Shown: positions 1 to 11,951 of the stretch, piece after piece
Layout of the letters: the number at the start of each line of letters is the position of its first letter
Position numbering within the stretch: the first letter of the stretch is position 1
NCBI RefSeq assembly: GCF_000708205.1
Contig: NW_014575558.1
Location: 661,146-725,145 of the forward strand
Source: Mixia osmundae IAM 14324
Lineage: Eukaryota; Basidiomycota; Mixiomycetes; Mixiales; Mixiaceae
Direction of reading: 5' to 3'
DNA length: 64,000 bases
Position numbers and translations under genes: made by a program
The notes under the pieces: model-generated
Told to the model about the DNA's origin: nothing
Seen by the model: the letters and a program-made list of their open reading frames with translations, nothing else
Database searches by the model: none

Positions 1-2757
1 TTCCGGCAATTGCGATTGACCGACAATGACCTTTTTCTTGCGTGTCTTTGGCCTGCCTTGTAGGTATTGCTCGCCAAGGCCGAAATCATCTGGCTGTGAG
101 ACATGAAAGACAACCTCTGGGCGCTGTCTACGTTGCGGCATAGACTGGTTCTTTGGTACGAAACCTTTATAATTGGGCAAGCCGGTACTGCCAAGGACCG
201 GCTGGACTTTGGCTGGCCGAGGCTGTACTTCAAAGTAGACCTTGAGGAACTTGCACTGAGTTGATGGTTTATTCGCATCTTCTTTTGATAGCTCAAACGC
301 GCGCTCTTCAGGTCCGTCGAACCTGAGCCGTTCGCCTTTGTCGACAATTGGCTTGTGCATGATAGGCTTGACGAGCTTTAGCGCGTTGAACTCTGCATTG
401 AGTCGCGCGTCGTTATCCTTGTCCTTGCCGCGCGCTTTGGTCTTGATCTGTAGATAGCGATCATCGTCGGTGTCAGGCTCTTCTTGCACCGGTAGTATCT
501 TGCCCCTTTTGGGCGCCTTGCTCTGCTTCGTGGGCCGGCCTGCCTCATCATCGAGGGTCATCACTTCATCGGCATCTTCCTTAGCAGACCGCTTCCGACC
601 CCTTGCTGCCGGATTCTCGGCAATAGGCTCAACTACAGGTGTCCCTGTGCGAGCGCGCTTTGCGGGACGGTCGCCCTCGTCGGTGGTAAAAATAGGGACT
701 TCGCTGACCGCAGCTGGTTCTTTGTCGCTGTCAGAATCATCAAATCCGGGTAATCTTGACGGATTGTTCGACTGCGTGGCCAGACGTTTCCTGACAATCG
801 CTCTACGTGAAGGCAGAGCAGAAGACGAAGCTACTGTGCCATTTGTCTGTTCCTGTGCCAGTTCTGGCAGAGATCCTTCGGGCACTCGATCCATCGAGTC
901 GTCGAAAGCTGCAAAGGTGTCGAACTTGGGCGCGTTGACGCTCGACGGAGGTCGAACGGGTCGTTTGGGCTTTCCGCTCTGCTGTCCGGGCACTGTTGGC
1001 GGGAACTCTGTGGGACCTGTAGGCATCGGACCGCTCGCCAAAGATTGTATGTCAGAGGGCGCGATCGATGGTGCCCGTTGCTGCATAGACTCCACAGGAC
1101 TGTGCGGCGCCTTCCTTTTGAAGTCGTCAAGGTTTACTGTAGCCTTGAAGATCATACTGAGCACGTCCATATGTTCAAGCAAGTAGATTTTGGGATGTGC
1201 GGTAGCTGCTTCGAGCCAAGTCGAGTCTGGGTCTATGAAGCTTTTGAAGAACATGACGTGCTTGCCGACGTTCTCGTTCACCAAGTCCTGGAGCTTTTTT
1301 CGACACTCTTGGAGCGATCTGCCATCGCCCGAAACTTCGATAGAAGTGCCACCTGCTGCGCTGATGACGCCCGGATATTCCTCGGTCTTTACAGCCCGCG
1401 TCAGTCCTTACTCACAGGCTCTGGCACGGAGACCTACAGCTGCTCGTTGAATCTGATTGTCGTGACCGACAAAGATCATCTGCTTGAACAGCCTCGGCCG
1501 AGCAGGCTGGACAAACATGCCCCTTGGCGAGGCGGCCATCCATTCTGTTCGGGCCAATTTAATGCCAAATTTGACGGGATCTGGCCAAGGTGAGTCCACG
1601 CCGAGATAGTCTCTGGGCTCTTCAAAGCTGATCTCGAGGGGAGATGACTTCCAGAAATTGATGTCGGATCCAGCTGAATGGGTCTGCCACGCTTCTCGCT
1701 TGCGCTCTATCTGAGCTTCCGCATTGACATCTGGCACGCCAGATGCACGGAGCTCCACTTCGATCGCATCTGGTATAGGCGGACATTGGGTCAAGGGGTC
1801 AAGAGCAGCGAAGAAGCCGTCTGTAACAAGTGGTATTGCTCGCGCGAGGGCAAGAAACAGCTTGGGCGTCAGGGCGACGGTAGCTTTGCGTGCAAGGTAG
1901 TATGAGATATTTTGGGCTTCTGCTAAGCTTCCGGTGATGCAAGACATGCCTGCCCCCGACTGCCATGAGGTTGCGATCTCCTGGGCTCGGCAAAGTGCAT
2001 ACCCAGCGTCTTTGCTCTTTGTATCAGCTCGGCACTGACTTTGCCTTGGCAATACGTGACCAAAGGTCGCCACTCGAATCTGAGAACACCATCGATCAGC
2101 CTGAAGAGAGGCTGACGTGCTCCTTCACTGACCTGAGCACAAGCGAGCGATCTTTCGTGACCATGATCTCGTCACCGGGCAAGACCTCTGTCTCTGTATT
2201 TGTTTTATCGCCATGTGCTTCTAAGACGTGCGCTTCTCTCTCGCCCGCTCTCTCGCCAAGGAAGCATTCAGACGGCGTTGCAGCTGGTCTGATATAGTCG
2301 AGCTCGTCTTGCGCGACCGCGTTCGACCTGGCTTGCGATTCCCGCGATCGTAAGTCGCCTGTGTAGCCAGGCAGTGCATGTAGAAGCGATAGTGACTTGC
2401 TCTCTGTTCTCACTGTGACTCTGTAGGTGGTCTTGCTTGTCAAATCTGTGCCCGCAGGCCGGACGATGTCGTCGCTGACGGGATAAACCTTGATGGTCAG
2501 ATGCTTGCGCGATACAATTGAGCTGCATGGATTGTGATGAGCCCGAACATCATGAGAGACGGAGTCGGGGCATACGAGCCGAATGCAAAGTCGGTGCTCT
2601 GCTCTCCTGACGTCTTTCGGCGGCCAACGGTATACTCTCGCCCGGGTCGGAGCCAGTGGGTCGTCACTGCAGGGAACGATGAGATGAGGATAGCACAGAC
2701 ATCTGAACATGACTCGCCCTCGTCTTTGCTGACGAAGTTGCCCACTAGGACCCACAT
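1..2757 (-). CDS. NBS1: Nbs1/nibrin homologue (MRN complex), 3' end cut by window edge
   Basis: DNA double-strand-break sensor subunit of Mre11-Rad50-Nbs1. The protein starts MWVLVGN and has the FHA signature LRPGREYTVGRR followed, across a 53-nt intron (about 2535-2587), by SSIVSRKHLTI, the phosphopeptide-binding serine-arginine core. A tandem BRCT region follows, recognisable by ISYYLARKATVALTPKLF and ERKREAW, which match the nibrin BRCT1/BRCT2 linker order. Introns near 2000 and 1400 restore the frame. The long C-terminal part (about 1380 to 1) is open, charged and low in complexity. Near the left edge it contains NYKGFVPKN, which resembles the NFKxF Mre11-binding motif of Nbs1/Xrs2. The frame is still open at base 1, so the extreme C-terminus, where the Tel1/ATM contact normally lies, is missing or cut. 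It is divergent with the asparaginase gene. The family call is firm; exon borders in the middle are approximate. Confidence 0.85.
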
Positions 2758-3047
2758 CCTGTGGTGTCTCGCTCAGAGGAAACTCGAGGAAACGCGACTT
2801 GTTCTGATCTCGATCACCCTCCATCACCGGCGTCACCGGCTCCAGCGCAAGCTCATACTTCGCTATGCGCGAGGCCCGGCCGACTGCTGGCCTCAAGAAG
2901 CCTTCGCTCAAGGACGGTCCGCTCTCCAAATCTGAAGCGGACTCGTCCGAGCTAAATTTTGGCTATCAGTTGCTCGGGATGTTCGTCGCATCAACTCTGT
3001 CGTAGCTCAGCAGCAAGCCAACGAGCAAGGCAGCCTCCGCTCGCCAG

Positions 3048-5259
3048 ATGCTTTCTCCTCCACTTCTGCAACCACAGGCTCGTTCCTGTCTTGGCCCTGG
3101 CAGCTTGAGCTCACAAAGACGGCGCAGAGTCGAGAGTTCTGCTGCTCTATACGGGCGGGACGATTGGTATGTGCAAAGATGATGCCTCGGGAGGTTATGC
3201 GCCTATACCTGGATATTTCTTCGACTCGCTCAAGTCGCAGTCACGCTTCCATGGTCAGTGGAGCCAGCTGGCGCGTCAGGCAGGGTGACAAAGGGCAGCG
3301 TACAGATCCCTACGGCGACTCCTTGCTCGGCCATTCTGGCACGGCAGGACAATATATCAAATGGAAGGCAGATACAGCTGCTCATACTGTCCAATCTCCC
3401 GTTTCCTCTGCCCAAATGATAGATTCACCCATCTCGTCATTGCCCGCTCGCCTCGAGGAGACGCAAGAAGGCACACAAGAGCGCCGCCCATCTGTGACCT
3501 CCGGTACATCTACGCCTATACCTCCTACAACGGCTCCGCTAGCAGTACATACCCTTGACGGAACGATTGAGCTCCCTACACTGCTCATGCCGCCCACCTA
3601 TCACGGCGGCTCAGGCGGCAGACGCATTCGCTATGCTGTATACGAATACGAAAAGCTCATCGACTCTGCAGAAATAGAGTCTTCAGGTACGTCGGCATCC
3701 CGCACCCACTGAAGGACCATCTGAGAACATGAACAGATTGGATTCGCATTGCGCAAGACGTTGAGCGCAATTATGCCGCCTGGGATGGCTTCATTGTCGT
3801 CCACGGCACTGATACAATGTCTTACACCGCCTCCGCCTTGTCCTTCTTGCTCGAGCATCTCGGCAAACCTGTCATCGTCACAGGTGCCCAGATACCGCTC
3901 AGTGAAGTCAGAAACGACGGCGTGGAGAATCTCCTAGGCGCACTGCTTCTCAGTGGCCATTATAACATCCCAGAGGTCTTGCTCTACTTTGATCATACCG
4001 CCTATCGAGGCAACCGGACGACCAAATCGAGTAGCTTTGATTTCGCAGCTTTTAGCTCGCCTAATCTGGCGCCTCTTGCCGAGGTGGGCATCAATTTCGA
4101 TGTCGCTTGGGATCTCGTCACCAAGCCTGCAGCAGACTCGAAACCGTTCAATGCTCATACACTCTTCAGCTCGGACGTTGCCACTCTGCGTATCTTCCCA
4201 GGCATCAAGCCTCAAATCGTCAAAGCCTTTCTCGCACCGCCTGTCCGTGGCATCGTCCTCGAGACCTACGGGGCAGGCAATGCCCCTCAGTCAGATGCTC
4301 TGCTAGATGTCTTCCGCGCAGCAGCAGATCGAGGCGTCGTCATCGTCAATGTCACACAGTGCTCGCGAGGCATGGTCAGCCCGGTTTACGTGTCTGGCCA
4401 AGCGCTGGCTGCAGCGGGCGTGACGAGCGGATATGACATGACGACAGAATGCGCCCTTGCCAAGCTCGGCTATCTGCTATCAAAGCCCGAGTTGACCCCT
4501 GCGCAAGTTCGCAAGCTAGTAGAAGTCCCTCTTCGGGGCGAGCTCACCGTACCGCCCGCGTCTGTATCTCATACCATTCCCGAAGATCCCCAAGAGCGTA
4601 TGCGCGAACTCGTTGCTCAAGTCTTGGGGGTTGCTCGCCAGCAAATTGCCGCGCCCGATCCCCAGTTCGAAGAGCTCAATATCTCGTCATCCTTATCTAC
4701 GGGCCAAGTCGACGCAGCCGAGCGCGCTCTATACCCCTACTTGCTTTGTCGCGCTGCCTCACTCCACGACGGCAGCCTCAAAGCGATCATTGCTCGCATT
4801 GAAGCAAGTGAGCAACAGAGTGGTATCCGACCACAGCTCAAGCGACGCTTCACTTCTGGGCCACCATTGCTCAATGTGCCCTTTGCGCCAACGGGTCAGA
4901 CACCGCTGCACATTGCCGCTCTGCGCGGGCTTGCCGGCAACGTTGCATTACTTCTCAAGAGTGGAGCTTCGGTACATATACGCGATTTACAAGATCACAC
5001 GCCACTGTTCTAGTAAGTCATCGTTTGCCTGCGAAATACACATAATGCTAAGCTCTGCGTCAGTGCTGCTAGAGAGGGCTCGCTGGCGTGTGTGGAGACT
5101 ATGCGCAGCGTGGGTGCTCATCTCGGCGAGGGCGAGACATCGCGAGGGGAAGTCGGCCTGGAATGGCTACAAGCAAAGCAAAAGCCTACTCTGCTCGCGG
5201 CATGGCAAGCTGCCGGCGCCACGGATGATGCGTTAGTACCTCTTTCAAGACAGCTATAA
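3048..5259 (+). CDS. ASPG: Asparaginase with C-terminal ankyrin repeats (ASPG type), 670 aa
   Basis: Type I L-asparaginase that hydrolyses asparagine to aspartate and ammonia, cytosolic by family knowledge. The first catalytic motif is VLLLYTGGTIGM near residue 18 (the TGGTIG threonine). The second is FIVVHGTDTMSYTASAL, holding the catalytic HGTDTM. ENLLGALLLSGHYNIPEV and GAGNAPQSDALL are also typical. The C-terminal part carries ankyrin repeats (TPLHIAALRGLAGN, then TPLFYAAREGS spanning the last intron), as in animal ASPG. Five exons with introns at 3082-3127, 3254-3305, 3687-3736 and 5013-5063 give exactly 671 codons. The second intron joins FH to DPYGDS, matching the FHD seen in the family. 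The start at 3048 was chosen because it is the only upstream ATG I found that splices into the TGGTIG frame; the first exon is just 34 nt and is the least certain part. Confidence 0.88.
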
Positions 5260-5392
5260 GGAGTTCAAGGGGATGTAGAGACGTTTGGGTTGTAGAGATG
5301 CACGGTAACCGTCTCCTGCGGCGGGTCGCCTACCTCGCGTCACGCCTGATCACGCGCCAAATTTTTATCGACCTGCTGGCTTACTGCTAATC

Positions 5393-6205
5393 ATGAACCT
5401 GTTCGTGCTCTCAGCATCAGTACTCTTGTTTTCGGCAACGATCATCAGCGCAGAGTCGCTTCACGAGCCTCAGACTTACGAGCTCGATTGTCAGCCAATG
5501 CGACGATGCTGGAGTTCCCCGCTGATCAGTGACTGGTACAGTCAGCTACGAAGCTGTTTGTGATCTACCGTCTCATCTGCTTCCCTTTGGCAATGGTGAC
5601 GATGAACGTCTGACCGCAACAGTCAAAGTATGGAACGACGAGATAGGACACGCTAGATATGAGATTGTAAGATCAGCTCAGCATACTGCTTTCGGCACTT
5701 CCTCATGGTCCCTCAGATCGCCAAAACAGGCGTCAATGAGACAGTGAGCGGTTTCTTCCCCACAGAAGATGCTGTCGGTATCGAGTTCGAGCTCATGAGG
5801 CGGCCTTACATCGAGACTTATCACGATTGCTGCGTATGTGCTCCAACTATGTACAATCATAACAAGCAATGACATCGCCCGCAGCTTGGAACTTTGCGCG
5901 TGATGTAAGCGCGACCTTCTGAGCCGCTCCAAGCCTTAGAGCTGATGATAGCTCACAGTCTGTCACTCTATGCACACAAGCGTAGGTCGCCAATTCGCAG
6001 TCTCCACTGTCAGATCGTCCTGATATGCGCTCTTAGATGACTTTGTCAAGCAAGGAGAGCTGTTCCAGCTGGAATGTGGCGATCACATGTCAATGGATCA
6101 GGAATGTGACATGCACACCCTTGATCATCCTCCTCGTAAGTGGCTCTCAATTTGCGCTGAAGAGCTAAAGCAGGCCCCGACAGCGCTTACGCTTTGCGAC
6201 TTTGA
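5393..6205 (+). CDS. Small secreted protein F1, seven exons, 170 aa
   Basis: I do not recognise this protein. It begins with a clear signal peptide (MNLFVLSASVLLFSATIISA). Introns at 5490-5541, 5667-5716, 5834-5884, 5905-5958, 5982-6036 and 6136-6173 all have GT-AG ends and together leave exactly 171 codons. Two exons are only 20 and 23 nt long. The middle holds TYHDCC, a Cys pair reminiscent of the central CC of the family B proteins described below, and a later CGDHMSMDQECDM segment adds more cysteines. A probable broken relative, F2, lies at 36.2 kb with a similar N-terminal layout. It sits alone between asparaginase and IML2. The six-intron model is supported mainly by frame and splice signals; the last exon is the weakest. 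Confidence 0.6.
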
Positions 6206-6732
6206 ATGGATGATCGTCAAAGAGTCCGTTGCCACGGAGTAGCGCCGGCTGCACGATGTCGATCGGAATGTACTTATCTGCAAAATGTTCGACGATTGCA
6301 GTCCAGCTTCTCTGCGCATCTACGTGCTCTCAGGTGGTCGCATATGTTAAGAGTCGCGAGCGCCAATCCTGCTCGAGATCTGCAATTCAAGGCTGCGATT
6401 GTTGACGGATACATAATGCCTTTAGGCCAACAGCGGTATCCCGAGGCTGCTAATGCTCCGACTAGCATGCTCCGAGAACAACTGAGTGCGAGCTATCTGC
6501 ATCGATGCAGATACGTCGAACAGAGCGGCTCCGATTTGAGAGGCTGTACAAACGATACCGTGCAGTGGATCTGATTGCGATGAAAGCGTGCTTACGTCTT
6601 GTGCATGCGATACCATCTCGTGGGACTTGCATACTCGAATTAATAGACGTAATTGTCCGTCTACTTGAGCAAAAATGGCTCGGCAGGCTATGGGATAGGC
6701 GCCTAAACTCTCGTGTCAATATTGTACAGCAT
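6206..6732. other. Intergenic, no gene recognised
   Basis: This lies between the 3' end of the secreted gene F1 and the 3' end of IML2, so the neighbours converge. Open frames on both strands are short, lack signal peptides or known motifs, and overlap one another. I see nothing I can support. Confidence 0.5.
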
Positions 6733-8895
6733 CTATATTGCAAGTTGCGCTTTTTTGTCGTCCATTTCTACCCGTAACATCGTTATGCGGCTTGCGAGCC
6801 GACTATCCATATCAAAAGATGCAGCGAGAGCAGACTCAAAGAGCCTGTTTGCGTCTGCGAAAGCTGCTTTGTAGATCGGTCGCGCCTCTTCTTTCGACTT
6901 GCCCTTTGCATTGCGGTCCGCTTCCACACAGAGCAAGATGCCGAGCTCGAGTTTAGCTGCCGGCGCAGCGTAGCATGTGGGTAACTCTACAGCAACTTGG
7001 CTCGCGGCGTGGAGATGCTTCCTGCCTTCTTCGAGCTTGCCTAGCGAGCGATACGAGATCCCGAGTAGAAGAGCACGAATGGCGAGCTCCTCGATAGTGT
7101 CCAGATCAGCATCTGCATGCACGGTCTTCCAATCTGCATCAATCGGTGGCGATAGCGCAAGCAGACTGTCTATCGTCTCTTGTTGCTGCTTTGCCGGCGC
7201 TCGTGGGATGCCATTCCACTGGATTGCAATCTCGAGCGCAGGATTGATCTTGATGATCTGCCATAGCTCGACATCTTTCCGACCGCGAGCGTGCGCCCGA
7301 TCTAGCTTTCTCTGCCAGAATCCGAGTCGAGATAGAATGAATTGCTCGATGGGTGCCGTGCTGCCCATAATTTTCTTTTTCCCGATCTGTTGCGGTAGTT
7401 CTTCCTCGATGCATTTCTTGACCCTCGCAATGTTCTCGGGCGTGTGCTCTAGCTGTAAATAGCAGCCGAGCCGAGTAAACGTGTACGTGCCGTGCGACCA
7501 AGCTGACAATCGAGTCATCTCCGAGAAAGCGTGCGCTGCTTCTTCCCATCGATTCATGCTGAGCCAGCACCAGCATAGCTCGAACCAGACAATTGATTCC
7601 GCCTGCTTGAAAGACGAATTACGAGCGTCTTGCAAGACTTTAATGGCTTCCTCGACTTGGCCTTTCATCCGTAAAATCTTTGCTCGATTGAGCAGCCACA
7701 GAGTGCCTTCCGGGAAGCGCTGTTCGACACGCGATAAGATGGTGGAGCACTGGTCGATGAGTTCGGCTTCCTGAGCTTGCCAGCCCGACATGAGGAGTAC
7801 CAGACCGTGATATGTCAGGAGCGCCAGCGAAGCGAAGGAAGCGTGAATGTCACTCCCTTGTATCGCGGGTACTTCGAGCAAGGTAAGTGCCTTGCGCCGA
7901 TTGCCGTTCGAAAAGCCCACGAACGAGGTAACTTTGCGTACTTTGGGCGGGAGGAGTGCAAAGACGAGCTCAAACAGTCCATGTCCGAACAATGCGCCCG
8001 AAATGACGAGAGAAGCCATCTCATCTTGCCATATCGTTCCCGCTGTGGGCGTTTGTATCTTGTCGACGCTCGCACTCGAGCCTAGCTTGAGTTGAGCTAG
8101 ACTTTTTTGCAGGTCTTTTGCGGGCACTTTGCCATTTTTGACGCTATTTGGCGTGGACGCGGCCGACTCGGAACGCTTGAAGAGGCTCCAGCTGGATGAC
8201 TGCCGGCTCATTGTCGGCGCGCCTTTTGCTCGCGCGTCTGCGGCGGTCGCGTACTTGTCTTCGAGCACGCGGTTGATTGTTGCTGCACTGTCCTTGTCCG
8301 TCACAGTATCTGGATAGATTCTAGTACTGTATGAGCAGATCTCTCGCAGTCACATGTCGGCCTGGACGTACTGCTTGAATGACTTTTCGAATAGCGAGTG
8401 ACACCGTTGGAGTTTGTACGCTGCCTTGACAAAGTCTGGCCGAGTTTCGAGCTCTTCAGACCCAATATGAGACTCGAGTGGATCGAAACACGCACCTAGG
8501 TAGCTGCCTGACAAGATATGTATGATGGCTTGTCCGATGACAGCGTCCGCAATGAGTATGTCGTGCTCGACATCCGCATGCCACCACCTGACCTGATCTG
8601 TCTTGACCGTCTTGGCCGCTTTGGACACGGATTCAGCTTTGAAGAGCGTCGTCATTGCTACAGCTAGCTCTTGCGTCTCCATACCGAGCGATGCCTCCAT
8701 GAAGCGGGTGATGCCGAGCCCAGTGAGATGGTATGGGCATTCAGGCTGTGCGGCCAAGGTGGTCTTGGCGGCTTCGATGTCATCGTTGAGCAGATGTGCT
8801 ACACCGACGGAAGCCTCGCGCAGGAGTTCGAGCTGAGTTGGCTGATGAGGCAGTGACGGTGTTGCCGCACGAGAACGATCGATGGGAGTTGCCAT
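6733..8895 (-). CDS. IML2: IML2/TTC39 family protein, 705 aa
   Basis: Tetratricopeptide-like protein of the Iml2/TTC39 family; the yeast member works in clearance of protein inclusions linked to lipid droplets and mitochondria. The N-terminal exon carries the family hallmark around DILIADAVIGQAIIHILSG and KAAYKLQRCHSLFEKSF. The second exon has helical TPR-like stretches such as WLLNRAKILRMKGQVEEAI and ELCWCWLSMNRWEEAAHAF, the diagnostic TPR region of this family. A 45-nt intron (8327-8371) joins FKQ-type codons to TRIYPDTVTDKDSAA and removes the stop seen in the unspliced first exon. The spliced length is 706 codons. The first ATG of the frame is used. A Ser-rich linker (about residues 195-235) separates the two halves. 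No transmembrane segment is evident. Confidence 0.85.
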
Positions 8896-9366
8896 TGCGA
8901 CTCGTTTGCTGAGATCGAACCGCTATCAACAGAGTCGTAAGCCAATGAGTAGCATGTGACGAGCAATGCTACAAGCGTCGACTGCTCTTACGGCTTGAAG
9001 CAAGGCCAGAGCGTCGGGCACCGTGCGGTGATAAGCTCGATAAGATCCGTTGGATTAATTCGAATTTAATTACGACATCGGCGCAGTGGCACACTCCACA
9101 GCGCCTTGTGGTCTCGTCAGACTTCCTCGACTTGCCAAACACCTCTCAGTCACTCGCTACCACTGTGCTTCTCGCAAGCGCCAGAATCATTTGCAGCTGA
9201 CTATTGCCTCTCTGACAAGAGCGAATAATTCTGATGTATTCCCCAACGTCCGAGCGCGAGGAACACCGGGTCTAGTGGCACTACGCTATCAGCCGTCTGC
9301 CACGCAGAACACACTCAGACATGCGAGTCGATGACGGCGCCAATGCACCATCCGTCGCATTGGTTT
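8896..9366. other. Intergenic 5' region of IML2
   Basis: It separates the IML2 start from the 3' end of secreted gene A1. It presumably holds the IML2 promoter. No coding frame with a signal peptide or known motif was found. Confidence 0.5.
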
Positions 9367-9734
9367 CTAGCAAAAGGTAGGATAAGGCCAGTCGACGCAG
9401 ACGATGAGCCCTCCACTAGGGGCAATCAGAGCTAGCGTCTGATTGTCAGCTTCTTCGTACAATCGTCAAAACCCAACTGCTGACCGTCTCCTTTGGCGTT
9501 TGTGACGATGCCATTGAGCGTGTTCTCATCGCAGATAAAGTTGAGATTGACAGAGGTGCACTGCATCGAGAGACCGTCAATGCTGGCTCCTAAGTCTCCG
9601 CGACTACCGCCATCGTAGATCGAATACACTTTGCCGTGGCCCGTTCGTGCGGACTTCAAGGTGAGGAATGTTTGGGTACGTCCAGCGACAAGGCTGGCTA
9701 GAGCCGATAGCACGACGATCGGCAGGCACAGCAT
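9367..9734 (-). CDS. Family A small secreted protein A1, 104 aa
   Basis: Unknown function; first of four tandem paralogues (A1-A4). The signal peptide is MLCLPIVVLSALASLVAG, followed by TQTFLTLKSARTGHGKVYSI and a GASIDGLSMQC block. One intron at 9432-9484 uses an acceptor at ACGCTAG. This gives a second exon LIAPSGGLIVCVDWPYPTFC that matches A2 residue by residue at the C-terminus, which is why I prefer it to the earlier CAG. Exon lengths (250 and 65 nt) are identical to A2. Four cysteines would remain in the mature protein, probably forming two disulfides. All four genes share strand and spacing, which points to tandem duplication. An extracellular role is inferred only from the signal peptide. 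Confidence 0.7.
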
Positions 9735-10028
9735 CCCGAATCAACCGTGGACGCTGTTCGATAGACACACAAACAGTCGAGATTGGCTCGTATCAAAGTG
9801 TATACTTGCAAGCGGCGGCTAACAGAAGAAAGAACGATGCTCAGCTGCGACACTGCGTCACGACATCGATTATCGCACAAACTTTCCGTCAAACACGCAC
9901 AGAGACTGCCGCGCACCAGCGATGTATTAAAGGGCAGAGCTTTGGTTGCCACTGTCCGCAAGAAAAGCCAGACAGTCGCAAATGTCATTGCATTCGCGCT
10001 TTAATACAGTACGGCCTAGCTACTATCC

Positions 10029-10390
10029 TCAGCAGAAAATGGGAGGCACCCAGGGTACGCAAGCGACATATGAGCCGCCAGGAGCGACAATGTCTGCCAC
10101 ATCCCGTCAGATCATGCGAAGCTCAAATGCGCTACCTTACCCTCTCCTGCACCGTTAACGATGTTGCCGCCACCAGCGGCATCTTGACAGACATAGTGTA
10201 AGTTTGTTGAGCCGCAAGCCATGGACAAGCCACCGATGCTCTTGCCCAGATCGGCCGATCCGCCACTGAGGTAGACAGAATACAATCCTGGCTTGCCTGT
10301 GTCGGACGAGGTCAGAGTGATAAAGGTCTGCTCGCTGGCTCTGATGACGCAAGCGAGGGCGAAGATAGCGACAGCGATCCCGGCCAACAT
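10029..10390 (-). CDS. Family A small secreted protein A2, 104 aa
   Basis: Paralogue of A1. I start it at 10390 (MLAGIAVAIFALACVIRA), because this Met opens a normal signal peptide; an upstream in-frame Met at 10486 would place 32 non-hydrophobic residues ahead of it. The mature part begins SEQTFITLTSSDTGKPGLYS and contains DLGKSIGGLSMACGSTN. The intron is 10094-10140 (GTAAGG...CAG). The second exon ends VACVPWVPPIFC, aligned with A1. Exons are 250 and 65 nt, as in A1. No known domain is visible. Confidence 0.7.
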
Positions 10391-10691
10391 CTTTCTTCTT
10401 GGCAGGGTTGTCTTGACTGACGCGTTCTGGGGATTCGGTAGCATAGACAGGCGCGGAGATATTGTACAGTGAAAGGGGCACGACAACAGGATTGCGATCG
10501 CGCGTCGTCAAGCGACAGATGAAGAGGACGACATATACACTCGATGACAAGATTGCGAACGTGCATTGAGGAGCAAAGCGATGGCACCTTGATCTCAATT
10601 AGCGCACGCCAGACGTCAGATTGGAACTGTATGCGATGGCAGCCATGAGCGATGCATTTCCAATAAGCGCGTGGCATGGCCATTGCGGCCC

Positions 10692-11066
10692 TCATGGCCC
10701 GCAATAACTTCCAGGCATTGCGGGCTGACAATTGACGAGCGAGTCGTTAAGTGCCTGGATCTCTGAAGGAACAGCAATGTTCAGCAGCGATGCGCGCAGC
10801 TCGAAGCGGAGCGCACCTCGGCCGTCGGGACCCACGACCAAACCATTGTTGATATCGCCAGAGCAGGTGAACTTGGTGTTGCTGGAATTGCATACGGTCG
10901 ACATTCCCGCAATGCTTGATCCAAGTGCACTTGGGCCGGCTGACAGCCAAACCAGATAGAGGCCAGGTTTATGCGTCGTGGCTGATGTGAGCCACACGAT
11001 CGATTGTGTCTTTGCAGCTGTCAAGGTGACAAGGGCGAGAAGTGTGCACATCATCCTGAAAAGCAT
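10692..11066 (-). CDS. Family A small secreted protein A3, 106 aa
   Basis: Paralogue of A1/A2. Signal peptide MLFRMMCTLLALVTLTAA, then TQSIVWLTSATTHKPGLYLV and ALGSSIAGMSTVCNSSN. The unspliced frame stays open to the stop, but a 54-nt GT-AG intron at 10763-10816 lies exactly where the other members have theirs and is a multiple of three. Removing it gives 106 aa with a 250-nt first exon as in A1 and A2. The C-terminus differs (NCQPAMPGSYCGP), so the tail is less conserved than the core. Confidence 0.65.
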   Translation of the reverse strand: MLFRMMCTLLALVTLTAAKTQSIVWLTSATTHKPGLYLVWLSAGPSALGSSIAGMSTVCNSSNTKFTCSGDINNGLVVGPDGRGALRFELRASLLNIAVPSEIQALNDSLVNCQPAMPGSYCGP

Positions 11067-11256
11067 TGTCGCTATACTTCCGATTGATTGTTGATGAATG
11101 CCCGAAGGTATGTGAATGGGACCTTCGGACGATGGCTACCAGACCGACGATACAAGGAAGTCGTGATCTCACACGTCTCGAATCGCGTGATGCTGCATCT
11201 GGCGTTTGGCTATCGTCGCGCAAGTACTACAAGAGGATGCATCGTCAAGCGTCTCT

Positions 11257-11661
11257 TTACATCTGCGCGTCGTCGGACGAGCCACTGAGCTGGCATTTGG
11301 CGGCGTGGAAAGGAACGAGCGAGCAACCGAGCCCTGAGCCGCTTGGTGCCTGAAGCTCTGCAATCGGATAAAGTCGATTGACCCGTTAGAACCATTGCCA
11401 ACCAAGCACCTTACCGTTTCCTTTGAGATCAACAATCATGCCATTGTAGCCATCGGTGGAACACTTGAATTCGACATTGATCGACTTGCAGGCGGTCGTC
11501 AAGGTGCCGATGCTGGCGGGCAAATCCTCGCCGCTGTTCATCCAGATGGTGTAGATGGCAGGAGCATCTGACGATGGAGAGGTGAGCACGACGTATGCGC
11601 TTTGCTTGGCGGACACAGCTGCGCAAAATGCCCAGAGCGAGCAGAGAATCGCTAACATCAT
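11257..11661 (-). CDS. Family A small secreted protein A4, 115 aa
   Basis: Fourth and most diverged member of the array. Signal peptide MMLAILCSLWAFCAAVSA, then KQSAYVVLTSPSSDAPAIYT and ASIGTLTTACKSINVEF. Intron 11358-11414 (57 nt) sits at the shared position, just after a KGNG-type segment. The second exon (101 nt) is longer than in the others and ends AAKCQLSGSSDDAQM. The gene is divergent with DUS1. Confidence 0.62.
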
Positions 11662-11951
11662 CGTGCTCAGGTGTTCTCTCAGCTCGACGCTGCAGCTAAT
11701 ACGCCGGGGTTCGTCGCGATGCCTGTCAACATCTTGCCTGACACGGACATGTGTAGCAGCTCGTTGCCGAGGAGTAGAATCAATGCGGCCTGAGGGGCGT
11801 GTAGCTAATCACATCACGCTTCGAAATTTCGAACGCGCCGAGCCAAAAAAAAAACTCGAAGCTGATCGAAAGCGGATCATCGATTCCACGGCGAGCGCTG
11901 GCTTTATTCGGCAAGTGGCAGCGTCTGGGAGCCTTGCGCTCATTTGCCACG
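11662..11951. promoter_or_regulatory. Divergent promoter region of A4 and DUS1
   Basis: These 290 bases separate two genes read outward. An A-run lies near 11846-11855. No specific factor site can be named from sequence alone. Confidence 0.4.

Noticed and set aside
470-1186. Plus-strand frame of 238 codons
   Set aside because: It is the shadow of the long NBS1 C-terminal exon on the minus strand; Ser/Gly-rich with no family signature.
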